A model generated the notes under the pieces. That model had not been told where the DNA came from. It made no database searches and worked only from the letters and a program-made list of their open reading frames with translations. Source: Odontocerum albicorne (Eukaryota > Arthropoda > Insecta > Trichoptera > Odontoceridae). Taken from it: DNA of 64,000 bases. Numbering within the stretch: the stretch's first letter is position 1; each line of letters begins with the position of its first letter. Location of the stretch: contig OX463856.1 of the NCBI GenBank assembly GCA_949825065.1, positions 20,394,632 to 20,458,631 of the forward strand, given 5' to 3'. Both the position numbers and the translations under genes were made by a program. Shown here piece after piece: positions 1 to 10,867 of this stretch.

Positions 1-167
1 AGCTTCAGAACTGCTTCGTTCTCAACAGAATGAACGCAATAGACTTAGAGTGGCTGAACGACACAAGCATTGTGAAATTAAACATATTAGAAACGTATGC
101 TTTCTCTTTTCTTTCTTTTCCATTTAACCAGACTGAGCCACAGCAATGCGTGGCCGGGTACAGCTAG
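1..167 (+). mobile_element. Helitron 3' terminus
   Basis: The stretch ends in CTAG (164-167) followed by T, preceded by a small hairpin (GCCAC 137-141 pairing with GTGGC 150-154, 8-nt loop) about 13 nt upstream of the end. A 3' hairpin just before CTRR, with insertion next to a T, is the hallmark of rolling-circle Helitrons. The element extends left beyond the window, so its 5' TC end and any Rep/helicase gene cannot be seen. Bases 2-110 carry an Arg/Gln-rich open frame that could be residual coding sequence, but I do not recognise it. The call rests only on terminal structure. Confidence 0.55.
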
Positions 168-970
168 TATTTTAATAAACATGAACTTCTACAGTGTTAA
201 CGCTAGTATGTATAAAAAATTTAATAAGTTCATTCTGTATATTATTAAAATAAAAAAAATAATATGTTTGCATTGATAATAAGTCATGTTTATTTGTACA
301 TTATTTTTTTATACTATATGCGCTAATTGTCATAATTTTTTTCTCTGTATGTGTTCAGCACACTTAATCAATATTTTTCAATTGTCACTTTGTATATTAT
401 ATTTGTTAAATTCGCATTAAATTATTTGGCAAATGCCCTTTCGGGCATGAATGAAAAATGACATTTGATATTGTAAAATGCAACCCGTAAGATTATTTTT
501 CATTTGGAAATGAAAATGATTTTTATTCAAATTGAATTTAAAAAAAAGTTAGATAAAAATGACAGTTGGAGTATCATTGTCATCCATTGTATGTCTACTT
601 GCACATGGTTTGTGAAAATAAAAAGTTTTTTCACTTGAACTGGCGCTGTGTTTGAAATTAATTTAAAAAAGATTTACCAAACAGATTCTCGAAGCTAATG
701 GCTTTTTTATTGGTAATTGTTTCATCTCCGCTCTCCTTTGGAAGACTCAATTATTTTTATGAACAATAAGCTTCAACTGAAAACAATGAAATCATCTTTT
801 TTTTCTTTCAACAAAATGGTATTGCGTAACGCTTTCTTTTATTTATTTATTTATTTATTAAACGCTTTGTAGGAATACCTACCCAGATAAATAAATAAAT
901 AAATAATTGTCAAAATGAATAAGTGAATTGTTAAACACAATTGAATTAAATTAATTATTGTTAATAATAA
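168..970. other. AT-rich DNA, no recognisable element
   Basis: No gene or TE domain is visible. A short hairpin is formed by TTTATTTA repeats at 838-860 and TAAATAAA repeats at 886-906, with about 25 nt between them. AATAAA-type signals near 617 have no associated coding sequence. Confidence 0.5.
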
Positions 971-974
971 ACAT

Positions 975-1290
975 ACAGGGGCAATGACCGATGAAGAATT
1001 CAGGGATTGTTACACGCTACGAACAACAACAATATTTACTATTTTATAGTATCTGCGACTCGCCTAGTCATCTCCAAACATAAATAATTAACCTACCGCC
1101 AGTCCATGCGCCAGAGCGAGATACAATATGTATCGCGAACTGGTTCATTCATTGGTATAAATTGTCCGCACTCTGAGAAATAAACATACATTTTATTGTC
1201 ATCCATTCAACTGTCAAGACGTATTATTTATTTACCTGCTGTCCACTTATCGATTTATATCCGCATTCCTGAGTCTATATTTATTGACTA
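975..1290 (+). repeat. Possible LTR remnant (copy 1)
   Basis: A GC-richer stretch has a TATA-like box (GGTATAAAT near 1156) followed about 25 nt later by a possible initiation and AATAAA zone, the order expected of an LTR promoter. It shares CAATGACCGATGAAG and the GAGCGAGA region with the stretch at 18860-19230. I see no TG...CA borders, primer-binding site or internal coding region, so this may be a solo LTR fragment or an unrelated dispersed repeat. Confidence 0.3.
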
Positions 1291-1539
1291 CAAATCAAGA
1301 TCATCATGACAAATAAAGACAAGCAATCCGCTATATTGATGACTCTGCACGAGAAGTAACGCAGAATCAGCTAAAACGAAGATAACGATGTCGATATCAA
1401 AATCATCAGCACGTTCTAATAGAACACACGCTACAAAGATAACGACCATCGTTACAGCTTCATTGTAAACCTAACTGAGGAGTTTATTACAAATCTCATC
1501 TAAACTACCACTGTCAAACGTCTTACAAACCTAACGAAC

Positions 1540-1712
1540 AACGTGGCCCTGTTGGTAAGAGGCCTGACTTTTGACTCGAGGGTTTGCAAGTTCGACTCCC
1601 GTTGGATCCCAGATTTTTTTAAATAGATCCAAGTCCAGTTTCATTTAAGTCCTCTTTGACATATTTTCGTTTGGTTTTAAGATATTCCCATACAATAAGT
1701 TCTCTAGGTTTT
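1540..1712 (+). repeat. tRNA-derived SINE-1 copy
   Basis: The head resembles a tRNA: an A-box-like GTGGCCCTGTTGGTAAGA and a B-box-like GTTCGACTCCC ending at 1600. Next comes the SINE body (GGATCCCAGATTTTTTT..., CAGTTTCATTTAAGTCC) and the tail TTGGTTTTAAGATATTCCCATA. RNA polymerase III would read such boxes. The family recurs at least 15 times here in both orientations. Confidence 0.7.
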
Positions 1713-1749
1713 ACTATGATATACGTGTATACAGCAAATGTTCAATATG

Positions 1750-1970
1750 ACAACCTCTGTGGCTTAGTTTTTAAGACGCCTGTCTCCCAACCCGGAGATT
1801 GCAGGTTCAAATCCCGCTAGAACCCAGATTTTTAAAAATGATTCCAGTCTGGTGTTCACTAAAGCTCTCTTTGACATATTTCTGATTGGTTGGAAGAGAT
1901 TTCCATATGGCAATAATCCCATCAGGCTGTACTGTATTCAACGAAAGTGTAATACAATACAATAATACAA
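1750..1970 (+). repeat. tRNA-derived SINE-1 copy, nearly full length
   Basis: The head starts at ACAACCTCTGTGGCTTAG. The B box GGTTCAAATCCCG (1803-1816) is close to consensus. The body (AACCCAGATTTTTAAAAATG, CCAGTCTGGTGTTCAC) and the 3' tail (TTTCTGATTGGTTGGAAGAG, then TTCCATATGGCAATAA) are all present. It ends in an AATACAATACAATA-type repeat tail and serves as a reference copy for the family. Confidence 0.8.
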
Positions 1971-2140
1971 CCAGGTGAATATAAACAAAGGAATTTACAT
2001 GATCGCCTAAATTCGTACAATGCTATTAACAACAATAAAACTGAGATATATTCAATCGATGGACGAAGGAAGAGATAGTGAAAAAAAAAGACAAATCAGA
2101 AATTAAACACGTAAAATTACTGAGTTAAGATTAAGGGGTT
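1971..2140 (-). repeat. SINE-2 fragment
   Basis: Bases 2055-2140 resemble the 5' side of the repeat at 10868-11170 (AAATCAGAAATTAAACACGT, then TTACTGAG). The left part is more diverged. It abuts the preceding SINE-1 copy directly, so the exact border is uncertain. Confidence 0.45.
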
Positions 2141-2442
2141 TTATTTTATTTTATACAATAAAATCTAAGGCAAGATTACTAACAAGTGGTTATGTCTCGC
2201 AAACAACTGGATCAATGCTAAAAATATATATAATAATAGAGAAAATGAAGACTAGAATTAAAAAAAAATACATTAGAAGAAAAATGGGCGATCGGATTTG
2301 CAGCCCCTGGGATGGAAGACACACATCATATAAACAAAGCCACGGAGGTCGTCATTGATGTTTTAAAGTAAAAACACCAAAATTCATTTTATTGTTGAAT
2401 TCGCGATTGTATTTCATTACTTTTTTTTCTACGCATTAAAAT

Positions 2443-2585
2443 ATGAGGCCTAGTTGGTAAAACTTTCGTCTTCTATTTGGGGGTTCGATTTCCATTGGAA
2501 CCTATTTTTTAAATCGTGTTCCAGTCTGATTTACACAAAAGACCTCTTAAAAAAATTTGGGTTAATTGGAAAAGGTTACTTACAT
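2443..2585 (+). repeat. tRNA-derived SINE-1 copy, truncated
   Basis: GAGGCCTAGTTGGTAAAAC (A box) and GGGTTCGATTTCC (B box, about 2481-2493) are followed by the family body (TTGGAACCTATTTTTTAAAT, GTTCCAGTCTGATTTACAC). The left 8-10 bases of the head and the far 3' tail are missing. Confidence 0.65.
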
Positions 2586-2689
2586 ACAAACCCTCTGTTT
2601 TAGTTGGAGAAGGCAGAAATATTCCCACCAGCCCTTCACTGGTCTTCTTCTCACATTTGCACTGTATATTTGCTACGTTATTTTTTTTA

Positions 2690-3035
2690 TTTTACAAGCT
2701 CAAACCATATGACAGTGCTTTACTGGATCTTACTCAACAAATCAGCCTTTAGTTCACATTTATCCCTTACCACTTTATTCTGTATTCTGTCATATACGAG
2801 TATTATCACCTTATGTTTTTTTCTGTGTACGCATTTATTCTGTTTTTTTCAATATTTTTCTTCTTCGAGGTTTCATTCCTGTACATCAAAGTTGGTCCTA
2901 AAATACTGTTGTGTACATTCTAGCTGACTTTCCCCCTCTACAGTTCTAGTATTAATATTTTAATACCACATTGAGTATGTTTCCTATCGCTACACGCCGT
3001 TCGATATCACTTTTAACTCTTTTATCATCTCCAAA
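2690..3035 (-). pseudogene. LINE-A reverse transcriptase remnant
   Basis: Read on the minus strand, in broken frames, this encodes the region downstream of the RT catalytic core of a non-LTR retrotransposon. DDKRVKSDIERRVAIGN (about 3030-2980) and YDRIQNKVVRDKCELKADLL (about 2800-2730) match the recurring LINE-A pattern seen elsewhere in this window. The reading frame has several stops and shifts. Only the C-terminal part is present, so it is a dead fragment. Confidence 0.6.
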
Positions 3036-3470
3036 TTCCTCAATTTGCTCCAAACTTGCATTATTAAACTAATAATCTTAATTTTTAATAAACAATTACT
3101 TCAAATTTTCATAAGCCTCCAGGAATCCATAAACACTCCAAAATATTTTTTTCATTTTTCTACAAGTTTAAACTTAAACTTTTATTTTTCTAAAGGTTTT
3201 GAGTTAAGATTAAGGGGTTTTCTTTTATTTTATAGAACTTATCTCTCTTATCTCTCTAAATTTTTATGTAATTCCTACGGAACTTATCTCTCTAAATTTT
3301 TATGTAATTCCTACGCATGACCTTGCATTAATAATCGAATGCCTATAACCCGTGTCGAGTATAATAGAAAACAAATATAAAGTGGGTGATCAGGGTATCT
3401 GACGTTGTTGCCACCAGATATGACTATATATGCCAAGTTGTGATAGGCATATCCTGTTCCATATAGAGCA
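3036..3470. repeat. Anonymous DNA with a short direct duplication
   Basis: A stretch of about 38 bp (TTATCTCTCTAAATTTTTAT with its downstream TGTAATTCCTACG) is repeated back to back within 3239-3316. The stretch GAGTTAAGATTAAGGGGTTT near 3200 also occurs near 2120, so part of this may belong to a dispersed repeat. No coding content was recognised. Confidence 0.4.
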
Positions 3471-3474
3471 AGAT

Positions 3475-3970
3475 GCTTTAGCTCCTGCAGTTTGTCTGCG
3501 TTTTATTTCTTTATTGAGTCCCTGATAACTAGCAACAGTTCCACGCCATTTGGATCTATCAGCCACTTTTGGTTCTCAGTTGTGCTTAGTATTGCTGTTT
3601 TTAAGCCTCTCATGTAATACGTCCTTATATCTCATGCAGTGACCACCGTGCCTCCTTCTGTCCTCCGTCAGCTCACCAGAGGATATTTAAGCCTCTTATG
3701 TAATACGTCCTTATATCTGAAGCAGTGACCACCGTGCCTCCTTCTGTCCTCCGTCAGCTCACCAGAGGATATTTAAGCCTCTCATGTAATACGTCCTTAT
3801 ATCTCATGCAGTGACCACCGTGCCTCCTCCTGTCCTCCGTCAGCTCAACAGAGGACATTTCTCGGGATTTTGTACTCAGGCATACGAGCCACGTGTCCAA
3901 ACAAGCGCTGGCATGCACGTGGCTACTCGTCGTGGGCAAAGTTAGGCAGATTAACCAGAAGAAGAATGTT
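3475..3970 (-). pseudogene. LINE-F reverse transcriptase C-terminal remnant with 86-bp triplication
   Basis: On the minus strand the fragment reads in the order typical of a LINE RT tail. ARMPEYKIPR (about 3890-3865, after a frameshift) comes first, then ELTEDRRRHGG..MRYKDVL, then ADRSKWRGTVA near 3570-3545. This resembles the GELxxGxRxxGGQxxRYKDxLK block known from many metazoan LINEs. The RRHGG...RYKDVL block is present three times because of an exact 86-bp tandem triplication at 3603-3860. No catalytic residues are included. Confidence 0.6.
3603..3860. repeat. 86-bp x 3 tandem repeat inside LINE-F
   Basis: Three head-to-tail copies start at 3603, 3689 and 3775 (AAGCCTCTCATGTAATACG...). 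They differ at only a few positions. Because 86 is not a multiple of 3, each copy shifts the LINE reading frame, so the amplification happened in, or created, a dead copy. Confidence 0.9.
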
Positions 3971-5329
3971 AGAAAATTCATAACTTTTATAATAACGAGA
4001 ATAAATTTGTTTCCTAACAAAAGGTTTCCTACTTAGGACACTTTAAGATTAAAAAATTAATGTAGATATAACATGTTTTTTTTGTATAAAACATTAAAGT
4101 CATTAATACATATATACAAATGAACGAACGAAAAAATATTTGAAAGCGTCCACTTTCTGGTTTTTATGTTGTTAAATTAAGCATTTATGAAATATGAGGA
4201 AGAAATTTAAGACGACGAAGTTTAGTGTAATTTTTAAGTTATTAAATGCATTATCTAAAGCTATTACATATATGAGAATGTACTGTAAATATAAAACTGA
4301 AAGTTAAGTAAGAGTTAACATCAACGCAAAATGAATACTGAAATTGGATTAAAATCACGCAATCGAGAATTATTTCATGTGCAAGTCCATTTTCGTTAAT
4401 CAAAGTAGATTTAGATGTGTTATTTTGTATCAACAAATCAGTGAATAAAATTTTGTAAAATAAATGCTTCTAATTTCAATACATTTTTTAGTGTTATATA
4501 ATTATGGTGGAATTTTTTATACTTATTATTTTTCTTTATATAAGTATTTCTTAGTTTTGTTTTGTAAACCATACTTGCCTTAGGACGAGCATAAGCCTTG
4601 TACGACAAAAAAAGTGTTCCATTTACTCGTATATCATTGTGAAAGTTAAAAAATATAAAAAAACTCGATTTTTCTTTCCCTTAATTCACTTTTATGGGCA
4701 ACCAACCAACAATCTCTGCTTTAAACAGATTTGAGATGCTTAAATCGCTGCTTTATATAAAACGCCAAGTGCACTCGATTAATTGATATTCCACAAGAAC
4801 AATTCTGAAACGAGAGATGTAATTTCCGATGGTTATGGAACCTTAAAATATTTGAGAAGAGGAAAGAGGAAAGCTCCCACGTCATTATAAAATAGTTTCT
4901 CGAAACAAACTTATTCCATAGGGCTGTCATAAAACTTTGAATAAGCTTCAGTCACCCTCTCCAAGTCAGTCAGAGCAATCAGAGTAGATGGTGTATTGCT
5001 AACTTTTGCTTCCTATTTCTCTAACTTTGGTTTTCCATTTCCACACTTTTCATCTAAATTAACCCTTTGATAGCACTATATTGTTTTGGTTCAGTGGAAA
5101 CTTGTGCATAACTACTAAGATATCGATTTGGTTTGATATTTAGTCACAATAAAGATCGTATGTCGTCGCTTAAAGGTTGTATGTACCATATACGAGTATA
5201 TTTATTGACTTGTTCTGTATCGGAATACTTAGAAGTCAGGGTAACTGAATTGATATGCATATTTATTAGTTTTTATTTATTTACTGTTTTAATTATTTAT
5301 TATTCTTATATTATGATTTAAACATAAAT
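3971..5329. other. AT-rich DNA, nothing recognised
   Basis: Both strands were checked. Open frames are short and compositionally random, with no TE domain or RNA gene. Two TACTCGTA/TACGAGTA octamers fall here (about 4626 and 5193). Confidence 0.5.
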
Positions 5330-5799
5330 GAAGAAAGAAGGAAACGAACATGATAGATGGCTTTGAGATATAGTGTTGAAGGCGGATGCTCCGTACCCTA
5401 TGGACCGCAAGGCACACCAATGTCACTATCATCCAAGTGTTGGAGATAGCCGAATGACTTTCGACAACCCGCAGAAAATAGATAGAAAAAAAACTTTCGA
5501 CAACACGCATAAAAATATTAAGGGTGACGCATACGTCCGATACAAGTCCTAATGCACTTTTCCTAGAAATAATTATAATAGTATGAAAAAGTTGGTGCTT
5601 ACGGGGGCAGTCGAGGAAAGGCAAGCAAGTAGAAGGTGTCATATGAGATGAATGGATAAAATAAACTATACAACGTGATCCTCTTTAAGCGCTGCATTCA
5701 ATATGATCTTGGACTGGGGTGAATGGAGAGAGGTGATGCGTCGAGTTCAAGACATAGCAAAATACCACGATATTCAACACTCAATGAAGAAGAAGAAAT
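5330..5799 (+). pseudogene. LINE-D RT C-terminal remnant (copy 1)
   Basis: Recognisable pieces include MKKLVLTGAVEERQASRR followed by LDWGEWREVMRRVQDIA (about 5710-5757). This fits the GKxxGxRxxGRRRxxW...DRDxWRxxVxxV pattern at the C-terminus of certain LINE RT proteins. Stops and shifts interrupt it. It ends in TGAAGAAGAAGAAATA (5784-5799), a GAA-type 3' tail shared with LINE-C and LINE-E here. A short direct duplication (ACTTTCGACAAC) occurs near 5458 and 5493. Related copies lie at 21170-21500 and 25255-25680. Confidence 0.55.
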
Positions 5800-5834
5800 A
5801 AAAAAGATAATTTAATAAATTGGTTGGTTCAAAT

Positions 5835-6135
5835 CGATACGAGTATTTAAATAGAGATTTTGCCGTTACTGGTTTTGTAACTTGAAATGGTTTGCCTTTT
5901 AGTTTAAGAAATATGGGTGTTGGGTACAGTTTAAAGAAACGCTCATAGACGGCTATTTTCGGGAAGTTTTATCAAAATTTATGATGTTATATAAAAAATT
6001 TACAATGTACTACACTAAACCTAAAGTCGAATGTGTAAATATCGAAATATCTACAGAGGTTTCTTAGTGGCTCGTCTTTTTTTCTGCAGTTTTCTTACCA
6101 AATATGTTTTTTGAACATATGCAGATGTAAAGAAG
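5835..6135 (+). repeat. Unknown dispersed repeat R1 (copy 1)
   Basis: About 290 bp align by eye with 12605-12900: AGATTTTGCCGTTACTGGTT, TTGAAATGGTTTGCC, TTACAATGTACTACACTAAA, CCTAAAGTCGAATGT and GCAGTTTTCTT have clear counterparts there. It is non-coding, has no TIR and has no pol III boxes that I can see. The nature of the element is unknown. Confidence 0.55.
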
Positions 6136-6212
6136 TATCTAATATAATGGCCGCAGCCACTACCTCCTATCATTACTCTCAACTAATGTGTGTATAAACT
6201 TGAACGTATATA

Positions 6213-7488
6213 TTAGGTGTACCGGAAAAGAATGTCGTTTTTTTGGTTACCGCTTTTGAGTGGTCAGTTGTGCTTCGGCAGTCGAACTTTTACAACGTGT
6301 TCTGTGTTGTTTCTCTGACTACGTATACCTGGAGTGTATTAGGACTTTTAAACAAAAACATTTACAACCCTATATACAATGGTGAGCTTTGTACCGAATG
6401 AGGAATTTATTCGAAATATTATGCTTTACCATTTCATGAAGAAAGAAAGTGCAACATGTGCTTTAAAAAATATTTGTGATTTACTGGGAGATATTTTGAA
6501 TGTTCGTTAATGCCAGAGGTGGTTTAAACAATTTAAATCCGGCAATTTTGATCTAAAAAATAGCCCTGTAAGTGGTCGACCTGTTAAAGTGGATAGCGAT
6601 GTTTAAACTGAGCTGATTCAGCAAAATCAAACTTCAACGATTCAAGAACTCGCGGAGCAGCTCGGATGTTCATGGTCAAGCGTGCAAGAGCATACAAAAA
6701 AATCGGCAAGACACGGAAACAAGGAAAAAGGATACGTCATGAATTAAGTGAAGAGAATCTCGGTGAGCGTATAAACGCGTGCACTGAGTATTCGGAATTA
6801 AATACCAAAACTCCATTTCTACAATATCTTGTAACTGGTGACGAAAAATGGGTGTTGTATTCAAACCAAAGACGCAAGAAACAATGGCTTTCAAAGGGCC
6901 AGGTACCAAAACCCACCCCTAAGCTCGGGCTCACTGCAAAAAAAGTTCTTTTGTCTGTTTGGTGGGACTGCAAGAGAATAATTTATTTCGAAACATTAAA
7001 ACCCAGCCAGACAATTAACGCCCAAGTGTATTGTGATCAACTAGAGCATTTAAATGCAGAAATAATAAAAAAAAGACCTGCACTGGCTAATTGTGGACAA
7101 GTGTTTTTACAGCACGATAATGCACGACCGCATACCTCAGAAAATTACGAAAGAAAAAATTAAAGCCCTAGGTTGAACAACTGTACGTCACCCACCATAT
7201 TCACCGGATCTTGCTCCATCAGATTACCATTTGTTCCGGTCAATGCAACACTTTTTAAACGGAAAAGAATACGAAAATTGTAAGGATGTCAAAAAAGGCA
7301 TATCTGAGTATTTTGCATTGAAACCAGCTGAATTTTACGAACGCGGTATTAAAAAATCGACTGAGAGGTGGAAGGAGGTTATATCAAACGATAGCAATTA
7401 TATTTTGAACTAAGTTTTAATAAATAAATACATTAAATGCACCAAATTGTTTCATTGAAAAAACGACATTCTTTTCCGGTACACCTAA
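6213..7488 (+). mobile_element. Full-length mariner element (inactive)
   Basis: This is a complete cut-and-paste transposon of 1,276 bp. Both ends begin TTAGGTGTACCGGAAAAGA and the terminal inverted repeats match without visible mismatch for about 31 bp (6213-6243 against 7458-7488). The element is flanked by TA at 6211-6212 and 7489-7490, the TA target duplication of the Tc1/mariner superfamily. Size and layout (a 5' leader of about 165 bp, one transposase gene, a 3' leader of about 75 bp) are standard for mariner. The ends are intact while the gene is broken, so it might still be mobilised by an enzyme supplied elsewhere; that is inference. Confidence 0.95.
6379..7413 (+). pseudogene. Mariner transposase pseudogene
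   Basis: The start ATG at 6379 opens the typical N-terminal helix-turn-helix DNA-binding region (MVSFVPNEEFIRNIMLYHF..., then WFKQFKSGNFDL near 6520). The catalytic D,D34D domain follows: TGDEKWVLY (first Asp, about 6837-6863), QHDNARPHT (second Asp, about 7111-7137) and YSPDLAPSDYHLF (third Asp, about 7198-7236). The total length, about 345 codons, is the family norm. It is inactivated by in-frame stops near 6508, 6603 and 7171 and by single-base shifts near 6690 and 7141. All three catalytic Asp codons survive, so decay is fairly recent. Confidence 0.93.
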
Positions 7489-7490
7489 TA

Positions 7491-9184
7491 TTTATTTTCC
7501 AGCGTTTTAAATCTGGTAATAAAAGTGTGTTGTCAAATCAACAAATCCTGAGCACTCTTAAAGAGAGGCTGCTCTTGAAACATCACTATATAAATTGTCA
7601 TTTTTTTATAAATACGTGCAATAAATTTTAATTGAATTTAGCTGAATTGAGAAAATTGACACGTTGGTATTTGTCTTAACTTTTTCAATAAGTTTGTCAT
7701 CAATCATGATTTTCGGAATGTTAAACATTTAGCTATTTCTGCATACATGACCATATATTTTTGTGATGAAATATGAATCAATGCTAAAACTTTTAGAAGT
7801 CTGTTTGCTTTACAAATTCGATGATTTAAAAACTATTATGCTAATTAATAATTTATTCTATTTACTAACTTAAGAATTGTCTCAATTAACTCAAAAATAA
7901 TAAAGCTTTATGGTATTTTAACGACACACAAAACAAATCATTCGATTAGGCCTGTTGTGTCCAGCTGTGATTCCCCACCATTCGGATTAGCATCGTCCAT
8001 TAGTAAAATAGTACTACACACAAATATATTTAGACCAAAGTACACTTTTTAAACTTTTTAAAATAAATATATTATAATAATAATAAAAGGGTAATAAAAA
8101 ACGCTATTTAGAGAGCAGATAAAGGGTCCTTCCTCAGAAATCAAAACATCTCTTTTTTATATAAAAGGCAATCCACCCGCCCTAGGATGATTTATGCCAC
8201 CATATTAAAATGATTATATAATTGTACGAGTCAATATAGTAAAACAAATTTAAAAAAAATATAATTCTAGATAATTTAAAGTTTCAACTAATTAGGCTTA
8301 AAAATTAAAAGAAACTCAACATTTATTGTAAGCGGTTAAGGTATAGCTTTTAGTACTTCAAATTTGTCCCGCAAAGGACTACCGAAAAAAATACACGTTC
8401 TATAGGTTTATCACAGAAATTATACTCGCAGCCAGGATTTTCCACAATACACATTCTGTAAAAGCGACTAGCCACCACGCAGAGGTCCGTCCGCAAATTA
8501 CATGACAGACACATCTATTTTATTTATTCTTAATATATATTAAACCATGATTTCAAAGGGATATATTGTTGGATTGATTTATATCTAGAGTCCTTATTTA
8601 CACCAGTTATATCCCAATCTAACGCCCATCGGTGCAAAGTATCATGTTTAATTTGATTTTAAAGATCAACTACTGACTGAAAAAATCAGATTGGGGATAA
8701 CCGGTAGAACATGCTTCCATTGCCAAGGAATCAACATATGCATTACCAGTGATTCAAAAATGTGGAGGAAAGATGTGTGCCAGTATAGAACCAATAAGTT
8801 TTCTCACACCTACTCAAATTAGGACAAGAGAAGATAGTGATGTTAACTTTTTTTATGTTATGAACCTATCTCCTAGTGTTATAATGGAGAGGAAAACATT
8901 GATTAAAGGTATGCATATACTGAAAACGTCAAGCATGCTAGAAAAATGTTTATCGTTTAAGAAGTCATATTTGTCTAAGTTAGAAATAATTCTAGCGTAA
9001 TAATACGACCTAAAGTTAATTAAAAAGACTGCCAATATGAGTTGACATAAGTTACTTGTGTATGCTACACACGCTTTTTAATAAGTGGAATAAATATAAA
9101 CACATTTTCCAATGTTAAGCTTTTATTAAAACACATTCATTTCATATACTGTTTTTTCAATAAATTTAATATATTTGATATAAA
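7491..9184. other. AT-rich DNA, nothing clearly recognised
   Basis: The longest open frame (8749-9000, 83 codons) shows no domain, signal peptide or codon structure that I can support. GACCTCTGCGTGGTGGCTAG, read on the minus strand at about 8463-8482, could be a decayed SINE-1 head. The segment near 8107-8160 (CTATTTAGAGAGCAGA) resembles the SINE-3 family. Confidence 0.4.
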
Positions 9185-9420
9185 GGAGTGAAACGTGTAT
9201 GTGGAAGTGCCAAAAATATGCTGCAGAAATGCGTGCAATTAGAAAAATTAATGGGGTGATAATGCATCAAAGAATACGGAATGAAGTCTTAAGGGATGAA
9301 TGTAAACTTTTAGGTTAATATATTGAATAAGATCACTCTTAGATGGTTTAAGCACGTAGAAAGAGTTGCAATACTAACATTGACACGTTACGTTAATTTT
9401 GTTAGTATTTTTTAATTAAT
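9185..9420 (+). pseudogene. LINE-A RT C-terminal remnant
   Basis: The frame reads AAEMRAIRKINGVIMHQRI, then RNEVLRDECKLLG, then an LRWF-type motif (CTTAGATGGTTTAAGCACGT, about 9338-9357). This is the conserved region after the RT domain in LINE-A. It meets a minus-strand copy of the same segment head-on at about 9420, giving an inverted pair. Confidence 0.6.
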
Positions 9421-9640
9421 TTGTCCTACGTGCTTAAACCATCTGTTTTCCTAAACAGTTTTTTTGCCTTACTCAACATATAAGTATTTCGTTCACATTC
9501 ATCCCTTATCACTTTATTTCATATTCTTTCATACACTGGTACTCCATGTATTCTTCTATGAACGCATTAATTCGACTGTTTTAAGTATTTTTTTACGGTC
9601 ACGTTCACATCAAAGGTATTCAATTCACTGAACAAATCGG
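9421..9640 (-). pseudogene. LINE-A RT remnant, inverted partner
   Basis: On the minus strand this carries the same region as its left neighbour: ACGTGCTTAAACCATCTG (9430-9447) is the reverse complement of the motif at 9340-9357. Further right are fragments matching the YGSETW... and RINAF... blocks. The two fragments form an imperfect inverted repeat with about 70 bp between the matching motifs. Confidence 0.5.
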
Positions 9641-10867
9641 ATATTAAAATATTTTTGAATAACATTAAGCAATACAAATAACCGGATTGAATAATATTTG
9701 TATAAAAAACCTTTACGAATATAGTAGTCCATCATATAACAAACCCTCCCGACTGTACACTGAACAATGAGAAGAAACCCTCCAATACCAAATCCTCACT
9801 TGGACCGTGAAGTTCTATAAAAGCAATCCTCTAATCACTGCCCTGAAGGCTTACGAGAGTAAATCCGATCTATCTTGCCGTTATAAGCATAGACTTCTAA
9901 AGCTGTTGCCTGAATAGTCTATCGAAAGTATTAGCAGGGAGGACTAAGGTATGAGTGAATGTAATGGAATGCAAGAAGCCTTAAATAATTAGTTGTAGAA
10001 TTACTATCTAGTTATAAGTAGTATGTAGGTGTTAACTATTTCTTAGAAGTTATTTTATACATTAAAATTATTAAAAATACAACGACACGTAGGAAATTAA
10101 AATAAAATAAATTCATCATTATATTATAAAAATCAAACTAGTTCTTAAAATATAAATTTGTATATAAGTATAGCCTTTGGCAAATGTTAATGTTATTGAT
10201 TTCGTTATTAAATAAAAAAAATAATGATACACACATAATCCGCTTTATATTAAATAATTCAAAAACATGTGTGTAAATAAACACTGACCACGAGAAAAAT
10301 ATCCTATAGAATTTAGCGTTATTAAACGCAAGCATTGTTTTTATGTTGTTTGTAAAAACAGTAAAAGCAAACATGTGGATAAATATAAATATATCTGAAT
10401 CATAACGTGTCACGTATTATGGAAAAAATATCTCACAAAAGGCTGGCGTTTTTTACCTACAAAATAGCCCCATAATCTATAATATAATTTGCTTATACAG
10501 TTAAGCCGAAAATGAAACAAATCACACAGCGACGATAAAGTGAAAATAAAACAAAATGACAATTCCTATTTTGTTTTAAATCTTCATTTATTCGAATTCT
10601 ATTTCAATCGATGATGCAAATGATGAGGATAAGCAGAACAATCCAATTCGAAAACAACTCTTAGTTTATTTTCATAACAATTTATGGCATAAAAATATAG
10701 CCCTTATTGTTAGGTACGTCCTTTTCTTCCAATACTAAGAGAGTTTATAGTACATAATATATTTATGTAGACTAGCGACGAGCCTTGTCGGAAGAAAAAC
10801 AGTTTCCCCAGGACAACTTAAAAAATCCTTTCCCATTGCACCAGATAGCTTATTATTTATTAATTAA
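9641..10867. other. Anonymous AT-rich DNA
   Basis: No coding or TE domain was recognised. TTCTATAAAAGCAATCC near 9813 looks like a TATA box with a GC-richer stretch downstream (9760-9960) and could be a decayed LTR or promoter, but no borders are visible. Confidence 0.35.

Noticed and set aside
838..906. Inverted TTTA/TAAA repeats as a possible transposon end
   Set aside because: Both arms are simple tetranucleotide repeats; pairing is expected from composition.
8749..9000. 83-codon open frame
   Set aside because: No homology I recognise and no codon or motif evidence.
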